The notes: generated from the letters alone by a model not told the origin. A stretch of DNA of 50,581 nt from Actinomycetota bacterium (GCA_016219715.1 JACRKX010000052.1:1-50581), one strand, 5' to 3'; shown: positions 18,096 to 26,770, counted from the stretch's first letter. Made by a program: numbers and translations.

Positions 18096-18571
18096 TCTGG
18101 CTGCACTCCGCCGGACTGGTCCTCGTCGGGTGTCTCGGGTGTCGGCTGCGGCGCGGGAGCGGTCGGCTCGGGAGTACCGGTGGGCTCGGGGGTCGGCGTC
18201 TCTGTTGGGCCGGTCGGCTCGGCGGTTTCGCCGGTCTCACCGGTGACCGGCTCGGTCGGCTCTTCCTTGCGTTCGACACACTCGGATTCCACCAGCGATT
18301 GCAGCTGTTCGAGGCTGTCGGCGTAGGCCGCGCCAAGCTCGGGCCGATCGCTGTTGATCGTCTGTGCCTGTCCGATCAACGCCCGCACGCGAGACTCGGC
18401 GACGTTGCAGCGGCCGTCGGCGACGGCCGCCTCGAGCGTGTCGAGCGCGGCGAGCGCGCGGTCGGCCTCGTCGCTCTCGAAGCGCTCGTTCGAGCTGCCG
18501 CATCCAGCGGCAGGCAGAGCGAATAGCGCGAGCGCGGTCGCGGTTATGGCCACCCGTCGTGACACCGCCAC
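18092..18571 (-). CDS. Putative lipoprotein with acidic Pro/Thr-rich tail
   Basis: 159 residues. The signal peptide ALALFALPAAGC ends in a lipobox Cys, predicting a membrane-anchored extracytoplasmic protein. Residues 30-105 look helical with a pair of Cys (DGRCNVAES ... VESECVER) that could form a disulfide. The last 55 residues are repeats of Pro-Thr-Glu type (TETPTPEPTGTPEPTAP), a flexible wall-spanning tail. Family not recognised. It overlaps the kinase start by 4 bases (ATGA); since the kinase lacks its own sensor domain, this lipoprotein is a possible partner, by inference from coupling only. Confidence 0.7.
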   Translation of the reverse strand: MAVSRRVAITATALALFALPAAGCGSSNERFESDEADRALAALDTLEAAVADGRCNVAESRVRALIGQAQTINSDRPELGAAYADSLEQLQSLVESECVERKEEPTEPVTGETGETAEPTGPTETPTPEPTGTPEPTAPAPQPTPETPDEDQSGGVQPE

Positions 18572-18621
18572 AGGTTAAGGCCCGAAGCGGACTTTCCGTC
18601 CAGCGCGTCGACTCGCGGCGA

Positions 18622-19452
18622 TCAAAGCCCTTGCGATTCGCGCCGCCGGTCGATCGCCGCGGTAAGACCCGAGACCATCTCGTCAATCGTGTAGTCGCCC
18701 TTCGCGAGGAACCCGTCGGCGCCTGTCTCGCGCACCAAACGAGCGCCGTCGGTGTCGGTGGCCCCGGAGTGCAGCAGTACCGCGGTCGTGGGCGTGATCG
18801 CCCGGAACTCGGACACCATCTCCGCGCCCGACTCGCCGCCGAGGCGCACATCGACGAGTGCCGCATCGCAGAGATTGCCCCCTGCGAGCCATTCGCGCGC
18901 CTCGTCTGCGCTGGCACAGGAGTAAACGCGGAACCGCTTCGATTCGAGTAGGGCGGTGGTGGCATCGCGAACAAGGTCGTGGTCATCGATCACCAGCACG
19001 GAAAGACCGCTGCCGCGCGCGTCGGTCTCTGCCGGTTTGGCCAGGGGGGCGACGCCGGCGAGGCCGTCGCTGCCGCCGTGGTTGTCGTCTGCTCTGATCG
19101 CGTTGAGCAACTCCGAGAGCGTCGACTCCTTGAGCAGGTATCCGTCGGCACCTGCCGCGAGCGCCGCCTTCACGCTCTCTTCCTGGGCCGACGCGGAAAA
19201 TGCGAGGATGCGGGCCTCGGCCAGCCTGCGGCGCAAGGCGCTGATCGTCGCGGTGCCGCTCAGACCGGGCAGTCGCATGTCGATCACGAAGACGTCGGCT
19301 CGGCCGCCCTCGCGTACCCATGCGGCGATGTCACGGCCGTTGTCGAAGCTGGCGACCAACTCGTAGTCGGGTTCGAAACGGGCGATTTCTTCGATTAGGT
19401 TGCGAACGACTTCTGAGTCGTCGGCGATTGCAATTCGTACGACTTCGCTCAT
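18622..19452 (-). CDS. Tandem double-receiver (REC-REC) protein without output domain
   Basis: 276 residues from ATG 19452 (an upstream GTG at 19473 is possible, but an AGGGAG site sits before the ATG). REC1 (1-122): acidic pair IADDS, phospho-acceptor Asp58 in VFVIDMRLPG, Lys in GYLLKES. REC2 (150-270): VIDDHD, Asp201 in AALVDVRLGG, Lys in GFLAKGD. There is no DNA-binding or enzymatic domain after REC2, which ends six residues before the stop. The neighbouring soluble histidine kinase is the likely phosphodonor. It may act as a phosphate sink, a protein-protein switch or a relay; the sequence does not decide. Confidence 0.88.
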   Translation of the reverse strand: MSEVVRIAIADDSEVVRNLIEEIARFEPDYELVASFDNGRDIAAWVREGGRADVFVIDMRLPGLSGTATISALRRRLAEARILAFSASAQEESVKAALAAGADGYLLKESTLSELLNAIRADDNHGGSDGLAGVAPLAKPAETDARGSGLSVLVIDDHDLVRDATTALLESKRFRVYSCASADEAREWLAGGNLCDAALVDVRLGGESGAEMVSEFRAITPTTAVLLHSGATDTDGARLVRETGADGFLAKGDYTIDEMVSGLTAAIDRRRESQGL

Positions 19453-19549
19453 CTGGCCTGCGGGCTCCCTCACCGGTGCAGCCGAATCTGCGCAGCATAC
19501 ACCCGTCTATAACCACAAACCGTGGCCGTATTAGATACCTAGAATCATC

Positions 19550-19569
19550 TATCGCCCACACGGGCGATA
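19550..19569 (-). terminator. 8-bp hairpin downstream of the histidine kinase gene
   Basis: TATCGCCC (19550-19557) and GGGCGATA (19562-19569) form a perfect stem with a 4-base loop, 11 bases after the kinase stop on the minus strand. No T-run follows, so termination is uncertain; it could also be a regulatory site for the double-receiver gene 100 bases downstream. Confidence 0.4.
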
Positions 19570-19580
19570 CCGCATACAGA

Positions 19581-21242
19581 TTACTGCCCGGAGTCGTCGA
19601 CTGAAAGCGACTCGCCGTCTTTTATTGGCAGCACCGCGACGATCCGTGTGCCGCTGCCGGAACGGCCTTCGATCGAAAACGTGCCGCCGAGCATGTCGGC
19701 GCGTTCGCGCATGCCGAGCAATCCGAGATGGCTGCCCTCGGCGCTCGGGCCTGTGACAGCCGCCTCGTAGCCGACCCCGTCGTCCGTGATCGTGATCTGG
19801 ATCGCACCCTCGTCGAGATGAACGTCGACACGGGCGTGATGGGCCTGGGCGTGTTTGTGGATGTTGGTCAGAGCTTCCTGAACGATGCGGAAGATTGTGA
19901 TCGAGTACTCGTTTCCGAGGTCATCGGGCACGCTGGAGCTGACTTCGACTTCGACGTCCTGCACGTTGCGGCCGAGCTCTTTGAGCGCGGCGGCGAGTCC
20001 GTTGTCGTCGAGCACCTGCGGTCGTAGCTCCATCAGCAGCGAGCGCAGCTCACGTGCGCACGAGCGAATCTCCTTCGCGCCGTCCTCGATGATCGCGCGT
20101 GCCGCCTCGAAGTCGCTGCGCTCGACCCGCGCCTGTGCGAGCTCGAGCCGGATCGCCGTGGCGCCGAGCTGCTGCAGCACGCCGTCGTGAACGTCGGCCG
20201 CGATCATCGAGCGTTCGCGCTCCTGCGCTTCGATCAGCTGACGGGTGGCCGAGCGACGCAGGATCTCGATCGTTTCAGTGGCGCGGTGGCGCGCTACCGC
20301 GCCACCGACGGCGCCGGCGACCGTGGCCAGCATCTCGTCGGCCAGCGTGGCCTGTCCGGACTTGCTGCAGAGCACGAACGATGCCTCTGGCACGCCGTCG
20401 ATCATCACCGGCATCACGGCCGTTGGCGGGCCGTCGAGGGCTTCGATCGTGTCCTCATGGGCGAGTACCTCGGCGCGTTGCGGATCGATCTCTCCCCAGT
20501 AGTCGACGGTCCGCGCTTCGCCGGACACGAACTTCACCGCGGCCACGCCGACAATGTCGTCGCTCTCATGCAGGAGCTCGCAGATTATGCGCAGCGCGTC
20601 GTCGAGTTCATGCGGGCGGGCCATCATGATCTGGGCGCGCGCGGCGAGACGAGCGATCTCGGTGCCGCGGCGCGCATCGGCGACGCTCGCCGCGCGTTCC
20701 AGATGCTGGCGCACCCACATGGCGATCGCGAGCATCGCCGAGTTGACGGGTTCGTCCAGCGGTTTCGGTTCGGCAAGCTGTATGCCGAGCCAACCGTAGA
20801 TCGACATCGGCTCGCCGAACAACGCGAGTGGCGTGACCAGGAACGGCCGGTCGCGGGAGTCGGTCACGATCGCCGTCGCCGGGTCGCTGCCGATCTCGGC
20901 CAAAGCCCGTTCGACCGCCACATCATCAGAAACTCCGATGACGTCTCCGGGCAGGATTCCAAACTGGTGGCCCTCTATCCGAAGCCAGCAATCGGCGCCT
21001 GAGGGCGCCGCGCCGACTTCGACCAGGTATTCGCACAGCATCGCGCCGATCAACTTGAGCACCTCGTCGGGCGTGGCCGTGGCCAGTCGATCGTTCAGAA
21101 AGAACATCGCCAGGCGCATGCCGCGCCGATTGTTGGCCGCGATCTCGGCCTCTAGCTCGCCGATGCGTGCGAGCGCGGCGTCGAGCGACTCGGGAAGGGT
21201 CGCGCGATCGGTCGCGTCCGCTGTCTGGTTCTGCTGCGCCAT
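19581..21242 (-). CDS. Soluble NarL-family sensor histidine kinase with GAF-like input
   Basis: 553 residues from ATG 21242; the open frame extends far upstream but only as a shadow of other genes. A short coiled coil (residues 20-40), two GAF-like regions (about 45-180 and 195-320), then a HisKA_3 dimerisation domain with His352 in ADVHDGVLQQLGA, and an HATPase domain (DDGVGYEAA ... HLGLLGMRERADMLGG). No membrane segment, so the sensed signal is probably intracellular. Lies 14 bases after the DUF3467 gene and upstream of the double-receiver gene, its probable partner. No NarL-type DNA-binding regulator is adjacent, which is unusual for this kinase class. Confidence 0.92.
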   Translation of the reverse strand: MAQQNQTADATDRATLPESLDAALARIGELEAEIAANNRRGMRLAMFFLNDRLATATPDEVLKLIGAMLCEYLVEVGAAPSGADCWLRIEGHQFGILPGDVIGVSDDVAVERALAEIGSDPATAIVTDSRDRPFLVTPLALFGEPMSIYGWLGIQLAEPKPLDEPVNSAMLAIAMWVRQHLERAASVADARRGTEIARLAARAQIMMARPHELDDALRIICELLHESDDIVGVAAVKFVSGEARTVDYWGEIDPQRAEVLAHEDTIEALDGPPTAVMPVMIDGVPEASFVLCSKSGQATLADEMLATVAGAVGGAVARHRATETIEILRRSATRQLIEAQERERSMIAADVHDGVLQQLGATAIRLELAQARVERSDFEAARAIIEDGAKEIRSCARELRSLLMELRPQVLDDNGLAAALKELGRNVQDVEVEVSSSVPDDLGNEYSITIFRIVQEALTNIHKHAQAHHARVDVHLDEGAIQITITDDGVGYEAAVTGPSAEGSHLGLLGMRERADMLGGTFSIEGRSGSGTRIVAVLPIKDGESLSVDDSGQ

Positions 21243-21256
21243 CGACGGGGTTCGGG

Positions 21257-21583
21257 TCAGTCGTCGTCGTTCGAGTCGCTCTCGCCGGGTTCGCCGCCCT
21301 CGTACTCGGGCAGGTTGCGAATTCCCTCGCTGGTCTGCCACTTCGAGTAGTTGTCCTCCATCGCGTCGATCAGCTCGCGCATGAAACGCGGCGAGAGGTT
21401 GACGCGCGTGACGACCACGCCGGGGATCTCCTCGCTGTCGACCTCGTGGTCGACACGTGCGAAGGTCACCGTGAACTCGTAGTCCGAGTGGCTGATGTTG
21501 GCGAAGTTCGAGTAGACGCCGGCCATCTGCTCGGGCTGGAAGTGAATGTTGATGCCGCGTTGTTCGGGCTGTTCCTCTGTCAT
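21257..21583 (-). CDS. DUF3467 family protein
   Basis: 108 residues matching the small DUF3467 family: NIHFQPEQMAGVYSNFANISHSDYEFTVTFARVDH and VTRVNLSPRFMRELIDAMEDNYSKW, with an acidic Asp/Ser tail. Function of the family is unknown. ATG start; it heads the minus-strand signalling block and is 14 bases from the histidine kinase, so co-transcription is likely. Divergent from argS, with about 62 bases shared for both promoters. Confidence 0.85.
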   Translation of the reverse strand: MTEEQPEQRGINIHFQPEQMAGVYSNFANISHSDYEFTVTFARVDHEVDSEEIPGVVVTRVNLSPRFMRELIDAMEDNYSKWQTSEGIRNLPEYEGGEPGESDSNDDD

Positions 21584-21645
21584 AGGTGCGCTCCGCGTTC
21601 GTGATTGGTTGTCGCCGGCAGGGTAGATGTAGTATCGCCCAAACC

Positions 21646-23283
21646 GTGAGCGCAGGCAGTAACGAACACCGAGACGACCCGATCGCGCTGCTGCGCGCCG
21701 CCGTCGCCTCGGCCGCGGCGTCTGTCGCGGGTGCCGTGGACGCGCCGGCCGGCACCACCCTCGAGCGCCCGCGCAACGCAGCGCACGGCGACTTTGCGAC
21801 GAACGCGGCGATGGTCAGCGCGCCGGTCGCGCGCGACAATCCGCGCAACGTCGCCAACAAGATCGCGGCCGAACTAACGGCCGCGCTCGGCGACGACATG
21901 ACCTCGGCCGAGGTCGCCGGACCAGGCTTTCTGAACCTGCGCCTGAGCGACGACTGGTACGGCGCCGTGCTCGCCCACGTGCTCGATTCTGGAGCGAGCT
22001 TCGGCGCGGGCGTCGCCGGCCGCCCCGAGAAGATCAACGTCGAGTTCGTCAGCGCAAACCCGACCGGCCCGATGCACCTCGGTCACGGTCGCAACGCAGC
22101 CTATGGCGATGCTCTCAGTCGCGTGCTCGCGTTCGCCGGCCACGAAGTCGGCCGCGAGTTCTACATCAACGACTTCGGCAGTCAGGTCGCGCGCTTCGGC
22201 GCCTCGATCGGCGCCCGTGCGCGTGGTGAAGAGGTTCCCGAGGACGGCTACCAGGGCGGCTACATCGACGAGATCGCCGCCGCCATAGACGGCGCAGCCT
22301 CGCTCAGCGACGCCGAACTCGCCACCCAGGGAATCCACCAGATGATCGAGCGGATCCGTCACACGCTCGACCGCATGGGCGTCGAGATCGAGACTTGGTT
22401 CTCCGAGCGCACACTGCTCGACGGCCGCTTCGAGCAGGCGCTTCAGGCGCTTTCCGAAGGCGGCCACAGCTACGAGCACGACGACGCCCTCTGGCTTCGC
22501 ACGACCGAGTTCGGCGACGACAAGGATCGCGTCCTGCGACGCAGCAGTGGCGAGTACACGTACTTCGCAACCGACATCGCCTACCACGCCGACAAGCGCG
22601 CCCGCGGGTTCGAGCGCCTGATCGACGTATGGGGCGCCGACCACCACGGCTACGTCGCGCGCATGAAGGCCGCCTATCAATCGCTCGGCAACGACCCGGA
22701 TCTGCTCGAGCCGGTGATCATGCAGCTCGTGAACCTCACCGAAGGCGGTCAGCGCGTTCAGATGAGCAAGCGCAGCGGCGAGTTCGTGACCGTCGACGAC
22801 CTGCTTGACGACATCGGCGCCGACGCGCTGCGCTTCTTCATGGTCCAGCGCAGCCACGACACGACGATGGATCTCGACCTGGCGCTCGCGCGCGAGCAGA
22901 GCGACAAGAACCCTGTCTACTACGTGCAGTACGCGCACGCGCGAATCTGCTCGATCATGCGCAAGGCCGGAGCGGGCGAGGGTCCCGCCGGCGCGCCTCC
23001 CGCGCCGGGCCACGAACTGCACGAAAGCGAGCGAGCGCTACTTCGCCGCCTCGCCGAGTTCCCCGACGAGATCGCCGAAACCTGCGCGCGCCGCGCGCCG
23101 CACCGGCTGACGATCTACGGCCGCGACCTGGCGGCCGAGTTCTCGGCGTTTTACCGCGACTGCAAGGTCGTGGGCGAGCCTGAGGCGGTGCAGGCCTTCC
23201 GCGTGGCGATCTGCCGCGCCACGCGCGACACGCTGGCCCGCACGCTCGACCTCGTCGGCGTGTCGGCGCCCCAGAGCATGTAG
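21646..23283 (+). CDS. argS: Arginyl-tRNA synthetase
   Basis: 545 residues from GTG 21646; the open frame extends to 21586, but the added residues do not look like ArgRS. Class I synthetase charging tRNA-Arg. The N-terminal add-1 domain (RPRNAAHGDFATNAAM), the HIGH motif as HLGHGR in SANPTGPMHLGHGR, KMSKS-type motif QMSKRSGEFVTVDD, and C-terminal anticodon-binding domain with DCKVVG are all present. Divergent from the DUF3467/kinase block and convergent with ccdA. Essential gene, intact. Confidence 0.97.
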   Translation: MSAGSNEHRDDPIALLRAAVASAAASVAGAVDAPAGTTLERPRNAAHGDFATNAAMVSAPVARDNPRNVANKIAAELTAALGDDMTSAEVAGPGFLNLRLSDDWYGAVLAHVLDSGASFGAGVAGRPEKINVEFVSANPTGPMHLGHGRNAAYGDALSRVLAFAGHEVGREFYINDFGSQVARFGASIGARARGEEVPEDGYQGGYIDEIAAAIDGAASLSDAELATQGIHQMIERIRHTLDRMGVEIETWFSERTLLDGRFEQALQALSEGGHSYEHDDALWLRTTEFGDDKDRVLRRSSGEYTYFATDIAYHADKRARGFERLIDVWGADHHGYVARMKAAYQSLGNDPDLLEPVIMQLVNLTEGGQRVQMSKRSGEFVTVDDLLDDIGADALRFFMVQRSHDTTMDLDLALAREQSDKNPVYYVQYAHARICSIMRKAGAGEGPAGAPPAPGHELHESERALLRRLAEFPDEIAETCARRAPHRLTIYGRDLAAEFSAFYRDCKVVGEPEAVQAFRVAICRATRDTLARTLDLVGVSAPQSM

Positions 23284-23312
23284 CTAGCGCGCGTAGGAGG
23301 CCGGGGCCGCGC

Positions 23313-24047
23313 TCAGAGGTCGAGACCGAGCGACTGCGTCAGCCGCTGCGCTTCGACGTTCAGGCGGTAGAACTCGTCGGTCAGGATCATTACGCCGACG
23401 GCGATCAGGATCACGCTCGAGAAGCCGACCAGCACGGGGTAGTGGCGCTTGACCCAGCCCGTCGCGCCGGTCATCGCTCCGACGCCGAGCGCCGACAGCA
23501 GGAATGGCACCGCCAGGCCCGCCGAGTAGAAGAGCAGCAGCACGGCGCCTTCGCCTAGGTGTTGTTTGGTGCCGGCGGCGGTCAGGATCGCGCCCAGCGT
23601 CGGTCCCACGCATGGTGTCCAGGCGATCGCGAAGGCCGCCCCCGCGATGATCGGGCCACCGGTGCCGGCCCGCTCGGCGAGGCTGTCCATGCGCCATTCG
23701 CGATTGACCTGCGGGATCACCAGGCTGGCGAGCAGAAACACTCCCAGGGCGATGATCGCCACTCCGGAGATCGTCTGAAGCAGCTGGATGTTGTCGGTCA
23801 GCGCCTTGCCGAGGCCCGTTGCGGTGAGGCCGAGCGCCATGAAGATCGTCGTGAACGAAAGCACGAACAGCAACGCCGGGCCGAGCATGCGGCGGGCGTC
23901 GCCCTCCTGGACTTCGGCCTCGGCCGGCGCCGCGCCCGAGATGGCCGATAGGTAGCCCGGCACGAGCGGCAGCACGCAAGGGGAGAAGAACGACAGTAGG
24001 CCCACTCCGAATGCGGCGAAAATGGTTGTGTCGACTCCGCCGTCCAT
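23313..24047 (-). CDS. ccdA: CcdA-type cytochrome c biogenesis thiol transporter
   Basis: 244 residues, six membrane segments. It carries reducing power from cytoplasmic thioredoxin across the membrane. The two redox Cys sit in FFSPCVLPLVPGY (Cys24) and WTPCVGPTLGAIL, the hallmarks of CcdA/DsbD-beta. It is the third gene of tlpA-ccmH-ccdA, 15 bases after ccmH. The partner on the outer face should be the TlpA-like thioredoxin upstream. Intact and of usual length. Confidence 0.95.
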   Translation of the reverse strand: MDGGVDTTIFAAFGVGLLSFFSPCVLPLVPGYLSAISGAAPAEAEVQEGDARRMLGPALLFVLSFTTIFMALGLTATGLGKALTDNIQLLQTISGVAIIALGVFLLASLVIPQVNREWRMDSLAERAGTGGPIIAGAAFAIAWTPCVGPTLGAILTAAGTKQHLGEGAVLLLFYSAGLAVPFLLSALGVGAMTGATGWVKRHYPVLVGFSSVILIAVGVMILTDEFYRLNVEAQRLTQSLGLDL

Positions 24048-24062
24048 TGCGTCAGTTCCTGT

Positions 24063-24542
24063 CTAGAGATCGTATCGGCGCAGGTCGGAATCGAGGTCGC
24101 GATCGTCGCGCTCTTGTGGAGCACCGCCACCGGCGGGCGCCGCGCCGCCGGAATCGCGCGCTCGCCGCCAGCGCACCGCGCCGATCGCCAGTGCCACGGC
24201 CGCTAGTGCGATCCCGCCGATCGGCACCAGGTACGCCGCCAGGCCGAAACCCTCGTCGTCGGGCATTGCCAGCACCTCGTTGCCGTATTCGTCGACCAGT
24301 GCGGCCTTGATCTGCCGCTCGGTCCGGCACTGATCGACGAGATCGCGGATGAAATTTCGCTCGTTCTCGGCCTGCTGGCCGCCGGCGTTCACGAGCGGCA
24401 CGCCGCAGATCGGGCACATCACTTCGTCTTCGATCTCAGGCAGCGACGTCACGCGGCAGTCGGCGGCCGCCGCCGCGGCGGCCGGAGCCAGCGCAAGCAG
24501 GGCGAGAATCAACAGCAACGTGCGGCCGACCCGGGCGGTCAC
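24063..24542 (-). CDS. ccmH: CcmH-type apocytochrome c thiol reductase
   Basis: 159 residues from GTG 24542, overlapping the tlpA stop by 4 bases. Signal-like hydrophobic N-terminus (LLLILALLALAPAAAAAA), then the CcmH domain: EVMCPICGVPL with redox Cys43 and Cys46 (the usual form is RCxxCQ, so Gln is Gly here), FIRDLVDQCRTERQIKAALVDEYG, and VLAMPDDEGFGLAAYLVP leading into a C-terminal membrane helix. It presents reduced apocytochrome to the heme lyase CcmF, which is encoded 4 kb away on the other strand. Confidence 0.9.
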   Translation of the reverse strand: MTARVGRTLLLILALLALAPAAAAAAADCRVTSLPEIEDEVMCPICGVPLVNAGGQQAENERNFIRDLVDQCRTERQIKAALVDEYGNEVLAMPDDEGFGLAAYLVPIGGIALAAVALAIGAVRWRRARDSGGAAPAGGGAPQERDDRDLDSDLRRYDL

Positions 24543-25090
24543 TTCTCTGCCACCACCGGGGCGATGTTGTCGTCTAGCCACTTGTCGTCGACCTGGCCAC
24601 GTCGCAGCGCGACCACACGACCTTCGCGGTCGATCACGAACGACTCGGGCATGTAGCGCGTGCCGAAGTCCTTGGTGGCGTTGGCGCTGCCGTACTTGAC
24701 GATCGGATAGGTGAGGCCGTAGCGCTTCACGAACGCCTGCGCGTCCTTGGTCAGGTCGTCGACGCCCGCGCCCAGAACTACGAAGCCGCGGCTCTTGTAG
24801 CGCTGGTAGGCGCGCTCCATCGCCGGCGATTCGTCTTTGCACGGCCCGCACCAGCTGGCCCAGAAGTTCAGCAGCACGACCTTGCCGCGGTACTCGGCCA
24901 GCGAGGTCGTGTCGTCGGATCCGAGCTTGCGCACCGTGCGCACCGGCGCCGGTTCGCGCTTTCCGGAGGCTACGGCCTTGTCGAATTCGTCGCCACCCTG
25001 CTTCTGGGCGACGCCATAAATAAGCAGTGCCAGCAGCGCCGTCACGCCGAGCATGACGGGGATTGCGAAGGGGGAGCGCTTGCGTCGCAT
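24539..25090 (-). CDS. TlpA/ResA-type membrane thioredoxin
   Basis: 183 residues. An N-terminal membrane anchor (residues 8-26) holds an extracytoplasmic thioredoxin fold with [17 protein letters not shown] (redox Cys81 and Cys84) and the cis-Pro region [10 protein letters not shown]. In cytochrome c maturation such proteins (ResA, CcmG) reduce the heme-binding Cys pair of apocytochromes. First gene of the minus-strand block; reduced by CcdA two genes down. Symbol withheld because CcmG and ResA cannot be told apart here. Confidence 0.92.
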   Translation of the reverse strand: MRRKRSPFAIPVMLGVTALLALLIYGVAQKQGGDEFDKAVASGKREPAPVRTVRKLGSDDTTSLAEYRGKVVLLNFWASWCGPCKDESPAMERAYQRYKSRGFVVLGAGVDDLTKDAQAFVKRYGLTYPIVKYGSANATKDFGTRYMPESFVIDREGRVVALRRGQVDDKWLDDNIAPVVAEK

Positions 25091-25189
25091 GCTCGCCAGA
25101 GGTTAGATGCCGGCGAGTGCTGGACGATCGGCCGCCGAACGGGCGTTTGCACGCTGAATGAATCCGCTCCTTGCTGTAGAAATGGGTTA

Positions 25190-25207
25190 CGCGGAAGTAC
25201 TTCCGCG
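25190..25207. promoter_or_regulatory. Perfect 18-bp palindrome between tlpA and a membrane protein gene
   Basis: CGCGGAAGTACTTCCGCG reads the same on both strands with no spacer. It lies in the divergent region, 75 bases upstream of the GTG at 25283. It could be a dimeric repressor site or a hairpin in the leader. Confidence 0.45.
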
Positions 25208-25234
25208 GCCCTGGCCTGCGTCTGGGGCACCACG

Positions 25235-25257
25235 GCCTCCGCCACAACCGCGGAGGC
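25235..25257 (+). promoter_or_regulatory. Hairpin in the leader of the 25283 gene
   Basis: GCCTCCGC (25235-25242) and GCGGAGGC (25250-25257) pair over 8 bp with a 7-base loop, framed by TGGGG and CCCCA that can extend the stem. It ends about 15 bases before the AAGGAG ribosome site, so it could influence translation. No known riboswitch class matches. Confidence 0.4.
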
Positions 25258-25282
25258 ACCCCACATCTCGTAAGGAGTTGGC

Positions 25283-25918
25283 GTGACTGAAAAGACGACT
25301 ACAGGCCGGCTGATAGCGGCCATCGGCGGGATCGTGCTGATCGTCTCGCTGTTCCTGACTTGGTACAAGTTCGAGTCTTCGGCGAGCGTCGGCGGCTTCA
25401 GCAGTTCGGCCTCCACCGGCGTGTCCGCGTGGGACGCATTTGGCCTGATCGACCTGATCCTGCTGGTCGTCGGGTTGCTCGCGATCGTCCCCGCCGCGCT
25501 CGACATCTTCGATCTCGAGATCGAGCTACCGGTCGACATGGCGTTCCTGGCGCTTGGTGCCGGCGGTGCCGGAACGGCACTGATCGTCTATCGCGTGCTC
25601 GACAAGCCTGGCCCCGACGTCGAGGTCAACGTTCCGGGGTTCGAGGCGAGTGTCGGGCTCGGGTTCGGTCTGATCATCGGACTTGTCGCCTGCGTCGCGG
25701 TCGCCGTCGGCGGCTTCCGTCAGATGAGCGAGGGCGAGGCCGGGGGCGAAACCTATGCCGCCGCTCCGCCGCAGGCCCCGCCGATGCCGCCGCCGGGCGC
25801 CCCGCCGCAAGCTCCGCCGCCGCCCCCGCAGGCACCTCCGCAGGCTCCACCGGCTCCGCCTCAGGCCCCGCCGGCACCTCCGCAGGGACCGCCACAGCCA
25901 CCGCCACCGGCTGGCTAA
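25283..25918 (+). CDS. Four-helix membrane protein with Pro/Gln/Ala-rich C-terminal tail
   Basis: 211 residues; GTG start with AAGGAG 7 bases upstream. Four membrane segments are seen (about 9-27, 52-76, 86-106, 125-146). After GGFRQMSEGEAGGE the last 60 residues are PPQAPPAPPQAPP-type repeats, probably a flexible cytoplasmic tail. I do not recognise a family with known function. The structured leader and the divergent arrangement with tlpA are noted separately. A protein-interaction role for the tail is only a guess. Confidence 0.7.
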   Translation: MTEKTTTGRLIAAIGGIVLIVSLFLTWYKFESSASVGGFSSSASTGVSAWDAFGLIDLILLVVGLLAIVPAALDIFDLEIELPVDMAFLALGAGGAGTALIVYRVLDKPGPDVEVNVPGFEASVGLGFGLIIGLVACVAVAVGGFRQMSEGEAGGETYAAAPPQAPPMPPPGAPPQAPPPPPQAPPQAPPAPPQAPPAPPQGPPQPPPPAG

Positions 25919-25947
25919 CGACCTCAGCGCGACACGATTGAATCTCC

Positions 25948-25974
25948 GAAGCGGCCGCCCTGTGCGGCCGCTTC
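25948..25974 (+). terminator. Strong hairpin after the Pro-rich membrane protein gene
   Basis: An 11-bp perfect stem (GAAGCGGCCGC / GCGGCCGCTTC) with a 5-base loop, 30 bases after the stop. It is followed by GTCGTT rather than a T-run. Likely terminator, also shielding the tRNA gene 20 bases downstream. Confidence 0.65.
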
Positions 25975-25994
25975 GTCGTTATCCTGCCGGCTGC

Positions 25995-26067
25995 GCGGAC
26001 GTAGCTCAGTTGGTAGAGCGCAAGCTTCCCAAGCTTGAGGTCGCGGGTTCGAGACCCGTCGTCCGCT
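25995..26067 (+). tRNA. tRNA-Gly (anticodon CCC)
   Basis: 73 bases folding as a cloverleaf: acceptor stem GCGGACG / CGTCCGC, D-arm with TAGCTCAGTTGGTAGAGC, anticodon stem CAAGC/GCTTG around TTCCCAA (anticodon CCC at 26028-26030), T-arm GCGGGTTCGAGACCCGT, discriminator T. No CCA is encoded. Reads GGG codons. Confidence 0.96.
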
Positions 26068-26086
26068 CTCTCGCCGATCGGGCGCG

Positions 26087-26770
26087 CTAACGCGCCCCGG
26101 CGACTTCCAGGGCTCGCGCGAACACGGCGTCGAGCATTGGCTCCGTCAGGCGCCCGGTGAACGTGTTCTGCTGGCTTACGTGGTAGCTGCCGATCATCGT
26201 CAACTCACCGATCGTCGCCTCGGCGCCGTGGCCGAACTTCGGCTTCGGACGTGGGGTGGAGGTTCCGTTGGCGGCCAGCGCGCGCAGCGCGCCGTCCCAG
26301 GCGAATGAGCCGAGCGCCACGATCGCCCGCGCCCGCGGTAGCAGCGCGAACTCCCGCGCCAGATAGCCGACGCAGGCATCGCGTTCGGCCGGAGTGGGCT
26401 TGTTGTCTGGCGGGGCGCAGCGCACGACGGCTGTCACCCAGGCATCGTTGAGCTCCAGGCCGTCGCCTGTCGCGACCGATTCGGGCTGGTTGGCGAGCCC
26501 CGCGCGGTACATCGCCGCGTAGAGCCAGTCGCCCGAACGGTCGCCCGTGAACATGCGTCCGGTCCTGTTGGCGCCGTTGGCAGCCGGCGCGAGCCCGACG
26601 ACCACGATCCGCGCCTGCGGATCGCCGAACGCCGGCACCGGCCTGGCCCAGTAGCTTTGCCCGGCGTAACGCTTCGGCGGTGCTTCGGCCACGGCCTCGC
26701 GCCACTTCACGAGCCGCGGGCACGCACGGCAATCGGCAATCTCGGCTCCGATCTTCACCAGCTCTCGCAT
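26087..26770 (-). CDS. Family 5 uracil-DNA glycosylase (UdgB-type)
   Basis: About 227 residues; GTG at 26773 and ATG at 26770 are adjacent possible starts. DNA base-excision enzyme removing uracil and related deaminated bases. The active-site block GLAPAANGANRTGRMFTGDRSGDWLY is characteristic of family 5 (no polar Asp/Asn catalyst at the usual place). Four Cys for the 4Fe-4S cluster are visible: DCRACPRL near the N-terminus, and VVRCAPPDN and RDACVGYL in the middle. The late loop GSYHVSQQNTFTG supplies the second active-site His. Convergent with the tRNA and divergent from the CorA-like gene. Confidence 0.92.
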   Translation of the reverse strand: MRELVKIGAEIADCRACPRLVKWREAVAEAPPKRYAGQSYWARPVPAFGDPQARIVVVGLAPAANGANRTGRMFTGDRSGDWLYAAMYRAGLANQPESVATGDGLELNDAWVTAVVRCAPPDNKPTPAERDACVGYLAREFALLPRARAIVALGSFAWDGALRALAANGTSTPRPKPKFGHGAEATIGELTMIGSYHVSQQNTFTGRLTEPMLDAVFARALEVAGAR

